Positions 51,783 through 60,439 of a DNA stretch of 64,000 bases are shown here, in pieces; the first letter of the stretch is position 1; the number at the start of each line of letters is the position of its first letter. Below the pieces are notes generated by a model that worked only from the letters and a program-made list of their open reading frames with translations, did no database searches and was not told the DNA's origin. The position numbers and the translations under genes were made by a program. This DNA comes from Tianweitania sediminis (GTDB lineage: Bacteria > Pseudomonadota > Alphaproteobacteria > Rhizobiales > Rhizobiaceae), in NCBI RefSeq assembly GCF_017813335.1, contig NZ_JAGIYY010000009.1, forward strand, positions 1 to 64,000. The letters run 5' to 3'.

Positions 51783-53222
51783 ATGGATGTACGTTCCGAT
51801 GTTTCCGCCATTCCGCTGGCAGTCGATCTAGACGGAACGCTGATCGCGACCGATCTACTTTGGGAGGGCTTGTTCCTTCTTTTGCGGAAGAACCCCCTTT
51901 ACTTGTTCCTGGTGCCGTTCTGGGTTTTTGCCGGACCCGCCCGCTTGAAGCATGAGATTGCCAAGCGCGTCGAAATCGACCCCGCGTCTCTGCCCTACCG
52001 TCCGGAAGTGCTTGAGCGGATCGCACGCGAACAGGCAGCGGGTCGGCGCGTCGTTCTTGCGACAGGAACCCCCAAGAAGTTTGCCACTGCCATCGCAGAG
52101 CATCTCGGCCTTTTCGATGCCGTTCTGGCCACCGAGGGGCTGCACAACCTGACGTCCAAGAACAAGGTGGCAGCCCTGACCGCGACCTATGGGGACGGGG
52201 GCTTCGATTATATTGGCAACAGCCGCCACGACGTTGCGCTTTTTGACGCCGCGCGGCAGGCAATCGTGATTGCACCGGATCGCCACGCGTCGCGCTGGCA
52301 GCTTGCCCATGGTTGCGAGCTGATTGACACACCCAAACCAACCGCGAAGACCGTCCTGAAAATGCTGCGGGTGCATCAGTGGCTAAAGAACGGGCTGATC
52401 TTCGTGCCGCTGCTTCTGGCGCATGAATACCAGAACCCGCGCGCTGTGCTTGCCTGCGTGATCGCCTTCGTGTCGTTCAGCGCGGCTGCGTCGGCCATCT
52501 ACATCATCAACGACTTTTTCGATCTCGCGCTCGACCGTCAGCATAGGACGAAACGGCATCGGCCGTTTGCAAGCGGCCTTCTGTCCATGCCGTTCGGCTT
52601 TGCCTGTTCCGGGCTCCTTCTGGTGATCAGCGTTGTCACGGCGGCCTTTCTGCCGCCCCTGTTCTGGCTGGTGATCGGCACGTATCTGGTGACCACCACG
52701 GCCTATACGTTTTCCATCAAGCGCATGCTGCTGATCGACGTCCTGACGCTGGCGGGCCTTTACACGATCAGGGTTTTGGCCGGACAGGCGGCCACGGACA
52801 TCGAGCCGTCCTTCTGGCTCCTGGCGTTTTCCATCTTCTTCTTCTTGTCCCTGGCGCTGGTGAAGCGCTACGTCGAATTGCGGTCGACCGTTTCCGACGC
52901 CAAGCAGCGGATTGCCGGGCGCGGCTATCGCCCCGAGGACCAGGACGTAATTGCGCAGGCAGGAATGGGCGCTGCCTTTGCCGCCGTGGTGGTGATGGCG
53001 CTTTATATCGACAGCAGCGCGGTCAGCGAGCAGTACAACCATCCCTACGTCATGTGGCCGCTGGCGCCCATCGTGCTTTACATGATCATGCGCATCTGGA
53101 TCCTGGCCCGTCGCGATGAGATGCATGACGATCCTGTGGTGTTCATCATCACCGACTGGCGCTCCCAGCTGATGGCGGCCCTTGGCCTGATCCTGATCCT
53201 GATCGCGGTTGTTTTGCCATGA
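51783..53222 (+). CDS. HAD phosphatase-UbiA prenyltransferase fusion (decaprenyl-phosphate phosphoribosyltransferase type)
   Basis: A 479-residue fusion; ATG 51783 is taken, with ATG 51738 possible. The N-terminal HAD domain (about 1-190) has the catalytic DLDGT at 15-19, LATGTPKKFATAIAEHLG near 95 and YIGNSRHDVALFDAARQAI with the acidic motif. The C-terminal UbiA domain of nine helices has NDFFDLALD at 243-251 and LTLAGLYTIRVLAG near 325. In mycobacteria a UbiA enzyme (Rv3806c) moves 5-phosphoribose to decaprenyl phosphate and a separate phosphatase removes the 5'-phosphate. This fusion could do both steps. It overlaps the DprE1-like gene by ATGA. Confidence 0.9.
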   Translation: MDVRSDVSAIPLAVDLDGTLIATDLLWEGLFLLLRKNPLYLFLVPFWVFAGPARLKHEIAKRVEIDPASLPYRPEVLERIAREQAAGRRVVLATGTPKKFATAIAEHLGLFDAVLATEGLHNLTSKNKVAALTATYGDGGFDYIGNSRHDVALFDAARQAIVIAPDRHASRWQLAHGCELIDTPKPTAKTVLKMLRVHQWLKNGLIFVPLLLAHEYQNPRAVLACVIAFVSFSAAASAIYIINDFFDLALDRQHRTKRHRPFASGLLSMPFGFACSGLLLVISVVTAAFLPPLFWLVIGTYLVTTTAYTFSIKRMLLIDVLTLAGLYTIRVLAGQAATDIEPSFWLLAFSIFFFLSLALVKRYVELRSTVSDAKQRIAGRGYRPEDQDVIAQAGMGAAFAAVVVMALYIDSSAVSEQYNHPYVMWPLAPIVLYMIMRIWILARRDEMHDDPVVFIITDWRSQLMAALGLILILIAVVLP

Positions 53223-54559
53223 GCGAGCGCTTGCGCAGCTTCGGGCTGCCTTCCGACCAACCGCGCAGCACCATCCTGCCACCACAGGCAGTGGCCCGCC
53301 TCAAGGGAGGGCAGGTCGCCAACGGAAGCCTGCTGGCCTTCGGCAATGGCCGTTCTTATGGAGACAGTTGCCTGAATGATCGTGGCACGCTGGTCGATAT
53401 GCAGGCGGCAAACCGGATCCTCCGGTTTGACCCCGAAATTGGCCTGTTCCAAGCGGAAGCCGGCGTTCTCCTGAGCGACGTCATTGCGCATTGTGCCGGA
53501 TCCGGGTGGTTCCCGCCTGTGGTGCCGGGTACACAGTTCGTCACTTTGGGCGGCGCGATCGCAAACGACATCCACGGCAAGAACCACCACGGCAGCGGCA
53601 CATTCGGCTGCCACGTCGAGAGCTTCACGTTGTTGCGCTCGGACGGAGTGATCCGCGAATGCAGCGCGACAGCCAATGGCGAGCTCTTCAAGGCGACAAT
53701 AGGCGGCATGGGGCTGACCGGCCTGATCCTTTCGGCCACGATCCGGCTGATGCGGGTGCGCTCGCTCGGTGTTGAGCAAACCGCCACGCGTTTTTCCGGT
53801 CTCGACCACTATTTCGATCTGGCTGCCGAAGCGGACCGCAATAACACTTATGCGGTGGCATGGATCGATCAGCTTGCGCGCGGCAAGCAGGCGGGACGTG
53901 GCGTGCTTCTTGCCGGAAACCATGCGAACGACGGTGATTTCGCAACCAGCGAACACGGCCGAACGCTCGGCGTGCCGGTGCAACCGCCATTCAGCGTCCT
54001 CAACCGGCCCTTCATCTCCGCCTTCAACGCGGCCTATGGCTGGATGCAGGCGCGCAAGACCCACTCCCGCGTGAGCTATCAGAGCTATTTCTTTCCGCTC
54101 GACGGCGTGCGCAACTGGAACCGCCTGTATGGTCCCCGCGGATTGCTCCAGCACCAGAGCGTGGTGCCGGAAGAGGCCGCGCGGGAGGCCGTCCCCGCTT
54201 TGCTCCAGGCAGGACGGGATGCCGCGCATGCGTCGTTCCTGACCGTGTTGAAGCGCTTCGGTCCGCGCAAGTCACCGGGCGTGCTGTCGTTTCCGCGCCC
54301 CGGCTACACGCTGACCCTGGACTTTCCAAACGCCGGAGCATCCACGCTCGCGCTGTTTGATCGGTTGGACGCCATCACGGTCGGCGCAGGTGGCGCGGTG
54401 AACCCTTACAAGGACGCGCGCATGAGCGCTGCGACGTTTGAGCGATCCTTTCCCCACTGGCGCCAACTGGAAGCAGAGCGTGATCCCGCCTTTCTGTCTG
54501 ACTTCTGGCGGCGCACGGCGCTTGCGCTGGAGCCGGGGCAGTGGGCCGCGGCTGCCTGA
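53219..54559 (+). CDS. DprE1-like decaprenyl-phosphoryl-ribose 2'-oxidase
   Basis: A 446-residue FAD enzyme. The FAD-binding domain has LLAFGNGRSYGDSCLNDRGT near residue 40, then PGTQFVTLGGAIANDIHGKN running into HHGSGTFGCHVESF (111-131), almost the wording of mycobacterial DprE1. The C-terminal D-arabinono-lactone-oxidase-like region has SFLTVLKRFGPRKSPGVLSF and PYKDARMS with the conserved Lys. The enzyme would oxidise the 2'-hydroxyl of lipid-linked ribose to the keto form. Thr366 stands where the benzothiazinone-reactive Cys of M. tuberculosis DprE1 is found. It is cotranscribed with the HAD-UbiA gene. Confidence 0.9.
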   Translation: MSERLRSFGLPSDQPRSTILPPQAVARLKGGQVANGSLLAFGNGRSYGDSCLNDRGTLVDMQAANRILRFDPEIGLFQAEAGVLLSDVIAHCAGSGWFPPVVPGTQFVTLGGAIANDIHGKNHHGSGTFGCHVESFTLLRSDGVIRECSATANGELFKATIGGMGLTGLILSATIRLMRVRSLGVEQTATRFSGLDHYFDLAAEADRNNTYAVAWIDQLARGKQAGRGVLLAGNHANDGDFATSEHGRTLGVPVQPPFSVLNRPFISAFNAAYGWMQARKTHSRVSYQSYFFPLDGVRNWNRLYGPRGLLQHQSVVPEEAAREAVPALLQAGRDAAHASFLTVLKRFGPRKSPGVLSFPRPGYTLTLDFPNAGASTLALFDRLDAITVGAGGAVNPYKDARMSAATFERSFPHWRQLEAERDPAFLSDFWRRTALALEPGQWAAAA

Positions 54560-54673
54560 CGCTCAGAATCAGGTTGGCAGAATAACTAACCGAATTGGTT
54601 CAATTATCACGAGCCGCTTCACTGAAGGTTTCGGCGGTTGGTGTAGGACAGAAACTCCCTTCGGAGTGGGTGC

Positions 54674-55108
54674 ATGAAATATATCGGGTTCATTCTCTTT
54701 ACGGTTCTGACCAACGCGGCGGCACAGCTTATGCTGAAGCACGGCATGATGACGCTCGGACCGCTGTCGTTTGCAGGCGTGAACCCGATCTTCAAGATCC
54801 TGCAGATCGTGTTCAGTCCCTGGGTGTTTCTCGGCCTTTGCACCTTCGTGATCTCCATGGCCTCGCATCTCTTCGTGTTGTCGAAGGTGGAGCTTTCCTT
54901 TGCGTATCCGTTTCTCAGCTTGGCCTATGTCGCCGTGGCCATCTTCGCCTACTTCGTGTTTCGCGAGGACCTGAACGCCTGGCGCATCGCCGGCATTGCC
55001 GCGATCTGCGTCGGTACCATCCTGATCGCTCAAGGCGGCAGCGGCCATGAAGTTGTCGCCGAGCCCATCCCATCTTCCGATATCAAGACAAGCGAGCTAG
55101 CCCGATGA
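54674..55108 (+). CDS. Small EamA/SMR-type membrane protein, candidate lipid-linked sugar flippase
   Basis: A 144-residue protein with four membrane helices: YIGFILFTVLTNAAAQLMLK, PWVFLGLCTFVISMASHLFV, ELSFAYPFLSLAYVAVAIFA and IAGIAAICVGTILIAQGGSG. The tail is polar. The size and the AAQLMLKHG start resemble ArnE/ArnF, which flip undecaprenyl-phosphoryl-aminoarabinose, and other small multidrug-resistance fold proteins. Placed between a DprE1-like oxidase and an extended SDR, it most likely translocates the lipid-linked product. Its stop overlaps the next start (ATGA), and CGGAG lies upstream of its own ATG. Confidence 0.82.
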   Translation: MKYIGFILFTVLTNAAAQLMLKHGMMTLGPLSFAGVNPIFKILQIVFSPWVFLGLCTFVISMASHLFVLSKVELSFAYPFLSLAYVAVAIFAYFVFREDLNAWRIAGIAAICVGTILIAQGGSGHEVVAEPIPSSDIKTSELAR

Positions 55109-56115
55109 GACACATCATCTTCGGCGGCGACGGATTCGTCGGCCGCCACCTTGCACCGAAACTCGTGGCGGAAGGCGAGGAGGTGATCGTCGCCGACATT
55201 GCCCGGAGTCCGCTGGGGCATTACGGCGCCGTTCGTCACATCCACTGCGACGTCACCGACAAGGCCTCCGTTGCCGCGGTCGGCGTCACGGCCGACGACA
55301 TGGTCTACAACCTGTCGGCCAAGATGCTGTCGCCGATCCAGGTGCGCGCCAAGCGCCACGACTTCTTTTTTCCAGTGAATTACCACGGGGCGGAAAACAT
55401 CATCGAGGCTATGGATCGGGCCGGTGCGCCGAAGCTCGTGCATTTCACCACCGACATGATCTACGGCCATACGGTGACGACGCCGATGACCGAAGATCAT
55501 CCCGTCGCACCGCTCGGTGAATACGGCCTGTCCAAGTGGAAGACGGAGGAACTGGCCGCCGAATGGCGCAAGCGCGGCATGCGGATCTCCTTGTTCCGTC
55601 CGCGCCTGATTATTGGCCCAGGACGTCTCGGAATCCTGGAAAAGCTGTTCAAGCTGATCGACGCCAACCTGCCGGTGCCGATGATCGGCTCGGGCAAGAA
55701 CCCCTACCAGTTTATTTCCGTCTTTGACTGCGCCGAAGCCGCGCGATTGGCCTGGAAGGCCGGCGTTCCGAACGAGGCCTACAATCTCGGCTCGCTCAAC
55801 CCGCCGCCGGTTCGCAGGCTGCTCGGAGACCTGATCAAGCATGCCGGCTCGAAGTCCATCCTGGTGCCGACGCCGGGCTGGGCCGTGAAGCGGACGCTCG
55901 ACTTCCTTGATGCCCTGAACAAGCCGCTGATGGATCCTGAACAATACCTCATCGCGGATGAGGAATGCGTGCTCGACGTGTCCAAAGGCAAGCGCGACCT
56001 CGGCTGGGTGCCGCAGTATCGGGACGAGGACATGCTGATCGCCGCTTACCGCGAATACCGCGCCAAGAAGGACGGCCAAGCCGTCTCCCATGCCGAACAT
56101 GTGCCGGCGGAATAG
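55105..56115 (+). CDS. Extended SDR: NAD-dependent epimerase/dehydratase family
   Basis: A 336-residue Rossmann enzyme. HIIFGGDGFVGRHLAPKLVA at residues 3-22 is the GxxGxxG loop, FTTDMIYGHTVTT near 115 carries the Thr of the active site, and EYGLSKWKTEELAAEW near 140 the YxxxK pair. FRPRLIIGPGRLGILEKLFK near 165 is the substrate block of extended SDRs. Acting on nucleotide or lipid-linked sugars, it may be the reductase/epimerase that uses the keto sugar made by the DprE1-like enzyme, although mycobacterial DprE2 is a classical, not an extended, SDR. It overlaps the flippase-like gene by four bases. Confidence 0.88.
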   Translation: MRHIIFGGDGFVGRHLAPKLVAEGEEVIVADIARSPLGHYGAVRHIHCDVTDKASVAAVGVTADDMVYNLSAKMLSPIQVRAKRHDFFFPVNYHGAENIIEAMDRAGAPKLVHFTTDMIYGHTVTTPMTEDHPVAPLGEYGLSKWKTEELAAEWRKRGMRISLFRPRLIIGPGRLGILEKLFKLIDANLPVPMIGSGKNPYQFISVFDCAEAARLAWKAGVPNEAYNLGSLNPPPVRRLLGDLIKHAGSKSILVPTPGWAVKRTLDFLDALNKPLMDPEQYLIADEECVLDVSKGKRDLGWVPQYRDEDMLIAAYREYRAKKDGQAVSHAEHVPAE

Positions 56116-56124
56116 GAAAGTTCC

Positions 56125-57609
56125 ATGAACGTCATGACTCGTCCTGAACCAATCACGCCCGCAACACCGACGCGCGCCTTCATTGACGCGCCGACACTGG
56201 CCCCGCAGGCGCTGCCAAAGCCGAACATGATCACGGTGGAAGAAGCCAAGGCGATGGATGTCGCCCGCATGACCGACCTGTTCAAGGCGCATATGAACCC
56301 GGGCCAGCTGCACTTCATGAAGCTGCTCGGCTTCCACAAGATCAAGGTCGAGCGTGCCGAAGGCATGCATTACATCGACCAGAACGGCCGAAAGATCCTC
56401 GACTTCTTTGGCGGCTTCGGGTCGCTGGCTTTCGGTCACAACCATCCGCGCCTTCTTGAAGCCCGCAAGCGCTTCCAGGAAGAAAAGCGCCACGAGATCG
56501 CTATCGCCTTCATGTCGCAGTATCAGGCGGCGTTCACGCACAACCTGGCGGCGTGCTCGCCGGGCGATCTCGACATGGTGTTCTTGGGCTCGTCCGGTTC
56601 GGAAGCGATGGAGGCGGCCGTCAAGGTTGCCGAGCGCGCTGCCGGACCGCGCAAGCCGAAGGTTGTGTATGCCGAAAATTCCTTCCACGGCAAAACTAAG
56701 GGCGTTCTTTCCATCACCGATGGCTCGCTTTACCGGGGCGAGTTCCGGTTGGTGGAAAACACGGTGCGGGTGCCGTTCGGCGACATTGATGCTATCGAGC
56801 ACGCCTTCCGCTCGGATCCGGCAATCGGCACCATCGTGCTGGAGACCGTCCAGGGCGGCGGCGGCATCATCACGGCCCCTACCGAGTTCTGGCGGAAGCT
56901 GCGCGCGCTTTGCGACAAATACGGCGTGCTATGGGTCGCGGACGAAGTGCAGTGCGGTTATGGCCGCACCGGCCGCTTCTATGCCTTCGAGCATCATGGC
57001 GTGGTGCCGGATGTCACCGCACTGGCGAAGTCGCTCGGCGGCGGCAAGACAGCCATGGGCGCGATGATCGCCCGCCGCGAGGTCTTCACCAAGGCTTACG
57101 GCACACCAAAAACGGCGATGATCCATGCGCCGGCGACGTTTGGCGGCATGGGAGAAGCCTGCGTCACCTCGATCGAGGCACTGAACGTGCTTTACGACGA
57201 AGGCCTGATCGACAACGCGGCTTCAACGGGCGCGTATCTCCTGGAGCGGCTGCAAACGCTGCAAGCCAAATACCCCAAGATCATCAAGGAAGTTCGCGGG
57301 CAGGGCCTTATGGTTGGCCTTGAATTCCAGGACTTCAGCCAAACGCTGCCGATGGTGCTGCGGCCCATGGTTGCCATGCTGGACGACAAGCTGAAGGGCT
57401 CCCTGTCGGGGTTTGTCGGAGCGCTGCTCCTGCGCGATTACGACGTGCTGGTTGCTTTCACTGAATACAACCGCAACGTCATTCGTCTTGAACCGCCACT
57501 GATCTGCACCGCAGAGCATGTCGACACCTTCATCGCCACGCTAGACGACCTGCTTGGCCGCGGCATCGTGGCGATCGTCAAAGACTTCGTGAAAAGCCAG
57601 ATGGGCTGA
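56125..57609 (+). CDS. Class III (ornithine-type) aminotransferase
   Basis: A 494-residue PLP enzyme of fold type I from ATG 56125, with AGGAAAG upstream. It has an unusual 75-residue N-terminal extension before IDQNGRKILDFFGGFGSLAF. VFLGSSGSEAMEAAVKVAER near 155 binds the PLP phosphate, VLETVQGGGGIITAPTEFWR near 238 and VLWVADEVQCGYGRTGRF near 270 carry the cofactor Asp, and Lys302 in TALAKSLGGGKTAMG is the Schiff-base lysine. It closes the HAD-UbiA/DprE1 operon nine bases after the SDR, so it may act in the same pathway, for example putting an amino group on a keto sugar or on a precursor. Confidence 0.9.
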   Translation: MNVMTRPEPITPATPTRAFIDAPTLAPQALPKPNMITVEEAKAMDVARMTDLFKAHMNPGQLHFMKLLGFHKIKVERAEGMHYIDQNGRKILDFFGGFGSLAFGHNHPRLLEARKRFQEEKRHEIAIAFMSQYQAAFTHNLAACSPGDLDMVFLGSSGSEAMEAAVKVAERAAGPRKPKVVYAENSFHGKTKGVLSITDGSLYRGEFRLVENTVRVPFGDIDAIEHAFRSDPAIGTIVLETVQGGGGIITAPTEFWRKLRALCDKYGVLWVADEVQCGYGRTGRFYAFEHHGVVPDVTALAKSLGGGKTAMGAMIARREVFTKAYGTPKTAMIHAPATFGGMGEACVTSIEALNVLYDEGLIDNAASTGAYLLERLQTLQAKYPKIIKEVRGQGLMVGLEFQDFSQTLPMVLRPMVAMLDDKLKGSLSGFVGALLLRDYDVLVAFTEYNRNVIRLEPPLICTAEHVDTFIATLDDLLGRGIVAIVKDFVKSQMG

Positions 57610-57793
57610 CGTACCAGGGAACTCAGCCCTGATTTGTTGCACGACGCGTGGCTTGCCGCTGCGCGTCGTGCTGTCAATTCTGGCAGGTGGCGTTGCATCC
57701 GTCGCGGCGCGTTTTTGCGGTGTCGCAAACAGGCTGCAAATCGCCCCTGCGGCTCTATAGTCTGCGCCGCAAATCAGTGGTGGGGTACAGGCA

Positions 57794-60355
57794 ATGGCAG
57801 CGTTTCCGGCGAAGGCGAAGGTCGTCATCATCGGGTTGGGCGGTATCGTGGGTGCGTCTATCGCGCACCACTTGATCGAGCGCGGCTGGGACGACATCGT
57901 CGGCATCGACATGTCCGGCATTCCCACCGATGTTGGCTCCACCGCCCATGCTTCCGACTTCTGTTACGCGACGAGCCACGATTTCCTGTCGTGCTGGACA
58001 ACGCTTTATTCCGTCGATTTCTACGAAAAGATGGGCCACTACGCCCGCGTCGGCGGCATCGAGGTGGCGCGTGTCGGCGACGACGCGCGCATGGACGAGA
58101 TCAGGCGCAAAGTGGCCTCCGGCAAGGCGTTCGGCACCCGGGCGCGGCTGATGGAGCCTGCCGAGATTAAGGAAAAGTTCCCACTCATCGAGGAAAGCCT
58201 TGTTCAGGGCGGCTTGTGGGACCCGGATGCAGGGCTCGTTATTCCGCGCAGCCAGACGGTTGCCGGCAAGCTTGTCGACCAAGGCGTGGCGGCGGGAAAG
58301 CTGCACGCCTTCGCCAACACCGAATGCACCGACCTCGTGATCGAGAACGGCCGCATCAAGGGCGTGGTGACGAGCCGCGGCACGATTATGGCTGATCATG
58401 TCGTGGTCTGCACCGGCATCTGGGGTCGCTTGACCGCCGCGCTGGCGGGCGAAGACCTGCCGATCATGCCGATCGACCATCCGCTCACCTTCTTCGGGCC
58501 GTACAACGAGTTTGCCGGCACCGGGAAGGAGATCGGCTGGCCGCTGATGCGCGATCAGGGCAATTCCGCTTACATGCGCGACACGGGCGATCCGAAAACC
58601 GCTGAAGGCGGGCAGATCGAATGGGGCTACTACGAGGAGCACAATCCGCGCCTCGTTCATCCGCGCGACATCCTGTCGAAGAAGGAGTCGCGGCTTTCGC
58701 CTTCGCAGCGCGACCTTGACATGGAACAGATCATGGCGCCGCTCGAACGCGCCATGGAGCTTACGCCGATCCTGGCAGAACTCGGCTACAACGAAAGCCA
58801 TTCCTTCAACGGCCTCCTTCAGGTGTCGACCGATGGCGGCGCGTCCATGGGCGAAAGCCAGAAGGTGCGCGGGCTCTGGTATGCCGTTGGCATCTGGGTC
58901 AAGGACGGCCCGGGCATGGGCAAGCTCATCGCTGACTGGATGACGGACGGCCGCACGGAAATCGACCATCACCAGATCGACTACGCCCGCTTCTACCCGC
59001 ACCAGACGCAGGAACAGTATATCTGGGATCGCTGCACCGAAACGGCGATGAAGGTCTACAATCCGGCCGTTCATCCCCGTGAGCCGTTCTCCAAAGGGCG
59101 CGGTGTTCGGCGCTCGCCGTTTTACGAGCGGGAAGTGGAACTCGGCGGCTACTTTATGGAACTCGGCGGCTGGGAGCGCGCCCACGGCTATGCCGCCAAC
59201 GAGCCTCTCCTGGAAAAGTACGGCAACCGCGTTCCCGTTCGCGAGAACGAATGGGACAACCGCCACTTTCACCGTGTGTCCAATGCCGAACATCTCGCCA
59301 TGAGCGAGGATGTCGGCATCGTGAACCTGTCGCATTTTTCGATGTATGACATCGAAGGGCCGGATCACGTGGCGCTGCTGGAATATCTGTGTGCAGCCAA
59401 GATCGGTGGCGACAACAACATCGGCAAGGGCATCTACACGCACTTCCTCGATGAGGAAGGCATGGTGCGCGCCGACTTCACGGTGATCCGCATGGCGGAT
59501 CGCTGCCGACTGGTGGACGGTGCCGATGCCGGTCCGCGCGACTTCAACTACATGAAGCGTGTCGCCCAGGATAAGGGCTTCGACGTCACCATCACCGACG
59601 TCACGGAGAAGTTCGTCACGATCGGCATCTGGGGGCCTAACGCCCGCACGACCTTGCAGAAGGTCGTTGAGGATCCGGCCGGTCTGGAGCCGGAGAACTT
59701 TGCCTTTGCCGCCATCAAGCCGATCAAGATCGGCGGCGTGGACGTCACCGCCTTCCGCATCTCCTATGTCGGGGAGCAGGGCTGGGAACTGCACATGCGC
59801 TACGACGACGGCTTGGCCGTTTGGGACGCGCTGCGCTCCACCGGCGTGATGCCGTTCGGTGTCGAGACCTATGCCAACACGCGCCGCATGGAAAAAAGCC
59901 TGCGCCTGCAGAACGCGGATCTCCTGACCGAATACAACCTGTTGGAAGCCGATCTTGCCCGTCCGAAGGTCAAGGAAGCGGACTTCGTGGGCAAGGCAAA
60001 GCATCTCGAATATCGCTCCCGCGATCATCAGCCGGCCATGCTTTGCACGCTGGTGATGACGGAGAACACCGACGCCAAGGGCGTTGCACGTTATCCCGTC
60101 GGCATCATGCCAGTAATGGATCCGGACACTGGCGAGGTTTTGGTGGACGAGCTCGGACGGCGCTCCTTCACCACTTCAGTGGCCTACGGCCCAACACTGG
60201 GCAAGAACATTGCGCTTGCTTACCTGCCGCATGCCTATGCGCAGGAAGGCCGCAAACTGAGTGTCGAGTATTTCGGTGAAACCTATCCGGTCGAAGTGGC
60301 GGCGGTTGGCTACAAGGCGCTGTACGACCCGGAGAACCTGAAACCGCGCAGCTGA
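57794..60355 (+). CDS. Dimethylglycine/sarcosine dehydrogenase-like FAD protein with GCV_T domain
   Basis: An 853-residue multidomain oxidase. The FAD-binding DAO domain opens with VVIIGLGGIVGASIAHHLIE (residues 11-30), and STAHASDF near 50 keeps a His where related enzymes bind FAD covalently. A short FAO_M middle domain follows (about 385-440). From about 445 the aminomethyltransferase (GCV_T) domain has HFHRVSNAEHLAMSEDVGIV, FTVIRMADRCRLVDGADAGP and GWELHMRYDDGLAVWDAL, then the GCV_T C-terminal barrel. Such enzymes demethylate N-methyl amines and pass the one-carbon unit to tetrahydrofolate. The GlxA-type regulator at 61290-62288 is a likely controller. Confidence 0.9.
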   Translation: MAAFPAKAKVVIIGLGGIVGASIAHHLIERGWDDIVGIDMSGIPTDVGSTAHASDFCYATSHDFLSCWTTLYSVDFYEKMGHYARVGGIEVARVGDDARMDEIRRKVASGKAFGTRARLMEPAEIKEKFPLIEESLVQGGLWDPDAGLVIPRSQTVAGKLVDQGVAAGKLHAFANTECTDLVIENGRIKGVVTSRGTIMADHVVVCTGIWGRLTAALAGEDLPIMPIDHPLTFFGPYNEFAGTGKEIGWPLMRDQGNSAYMRDTGDPKTAEGGQIEWGYYEEHNPRLVHPRDILSKKESRLSPSQRDLDMEQIMAPLERAMELTPILAELGYNESHSFNGLLQVSTDGGASMGESQKVRGLWYAVGIWVKDGPGMGKLIADWMTDGRTEIDHHQIDYARFYPHQTQEQYIWDRCTETAMKVYNPAVHPREPFSKGRGVRRSPFYEREVELGGYFMELGGWERAHGYAANEPLLEKYGNRVPVRENEWDNRHFHRVSNAEHLAMSEDVGIVNLSHFSMYDIEGPDHVALLEYLCAAKIGGDNNIGKGIYTHFLDEEGMVRADFTVIRMADRCRLVDGADAGPRDFNYMKRVAQDKGFDVTITDVTEKFVTIGIWGPNARTTLQKVVEDPAGLEPENFAFAAIKPIKIGGVDVTAFRISYVGEQGWELHMRYDDGLAVWDALRSTGVMPFGVETYANTRRMEKSLRLQNADLLTEYNLLEADLARPKVKEADFVGKAKHLEYRSRDHQPAMLCTLVMTENTDAKGVARYPVGIMPVMDPDTGEVLVDELGRRSFTTSVAYGPTLGKNIALAYLPHAYAQEGRKLSVEYFGETYPVEVAAVGYKALYDPENLKPRS

Positions 60356-60439
60356 AGCCCCGCGCCGCTCGCGGGAACGTGAGCGGCACTGCCATCTTCT
60401 CGGCTTTCGCATCGACGCAAGCGGCGTATCATTGCCGTC

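Noticed and set aside
55030-56802. A 590-codon open frame on the minus strand
   Set aside because: It covers the SDR and part of the aminotransferase gene in antisense, with no family signature or ribosome site.
57755-60028. A 757-codon open frame on the minus strand
   Set aside because: It is antisense to the whole dimethylglycine-dehydrogenase-like gene, is His/Arg-rich without motifs, and arises from GC-rich codon use.
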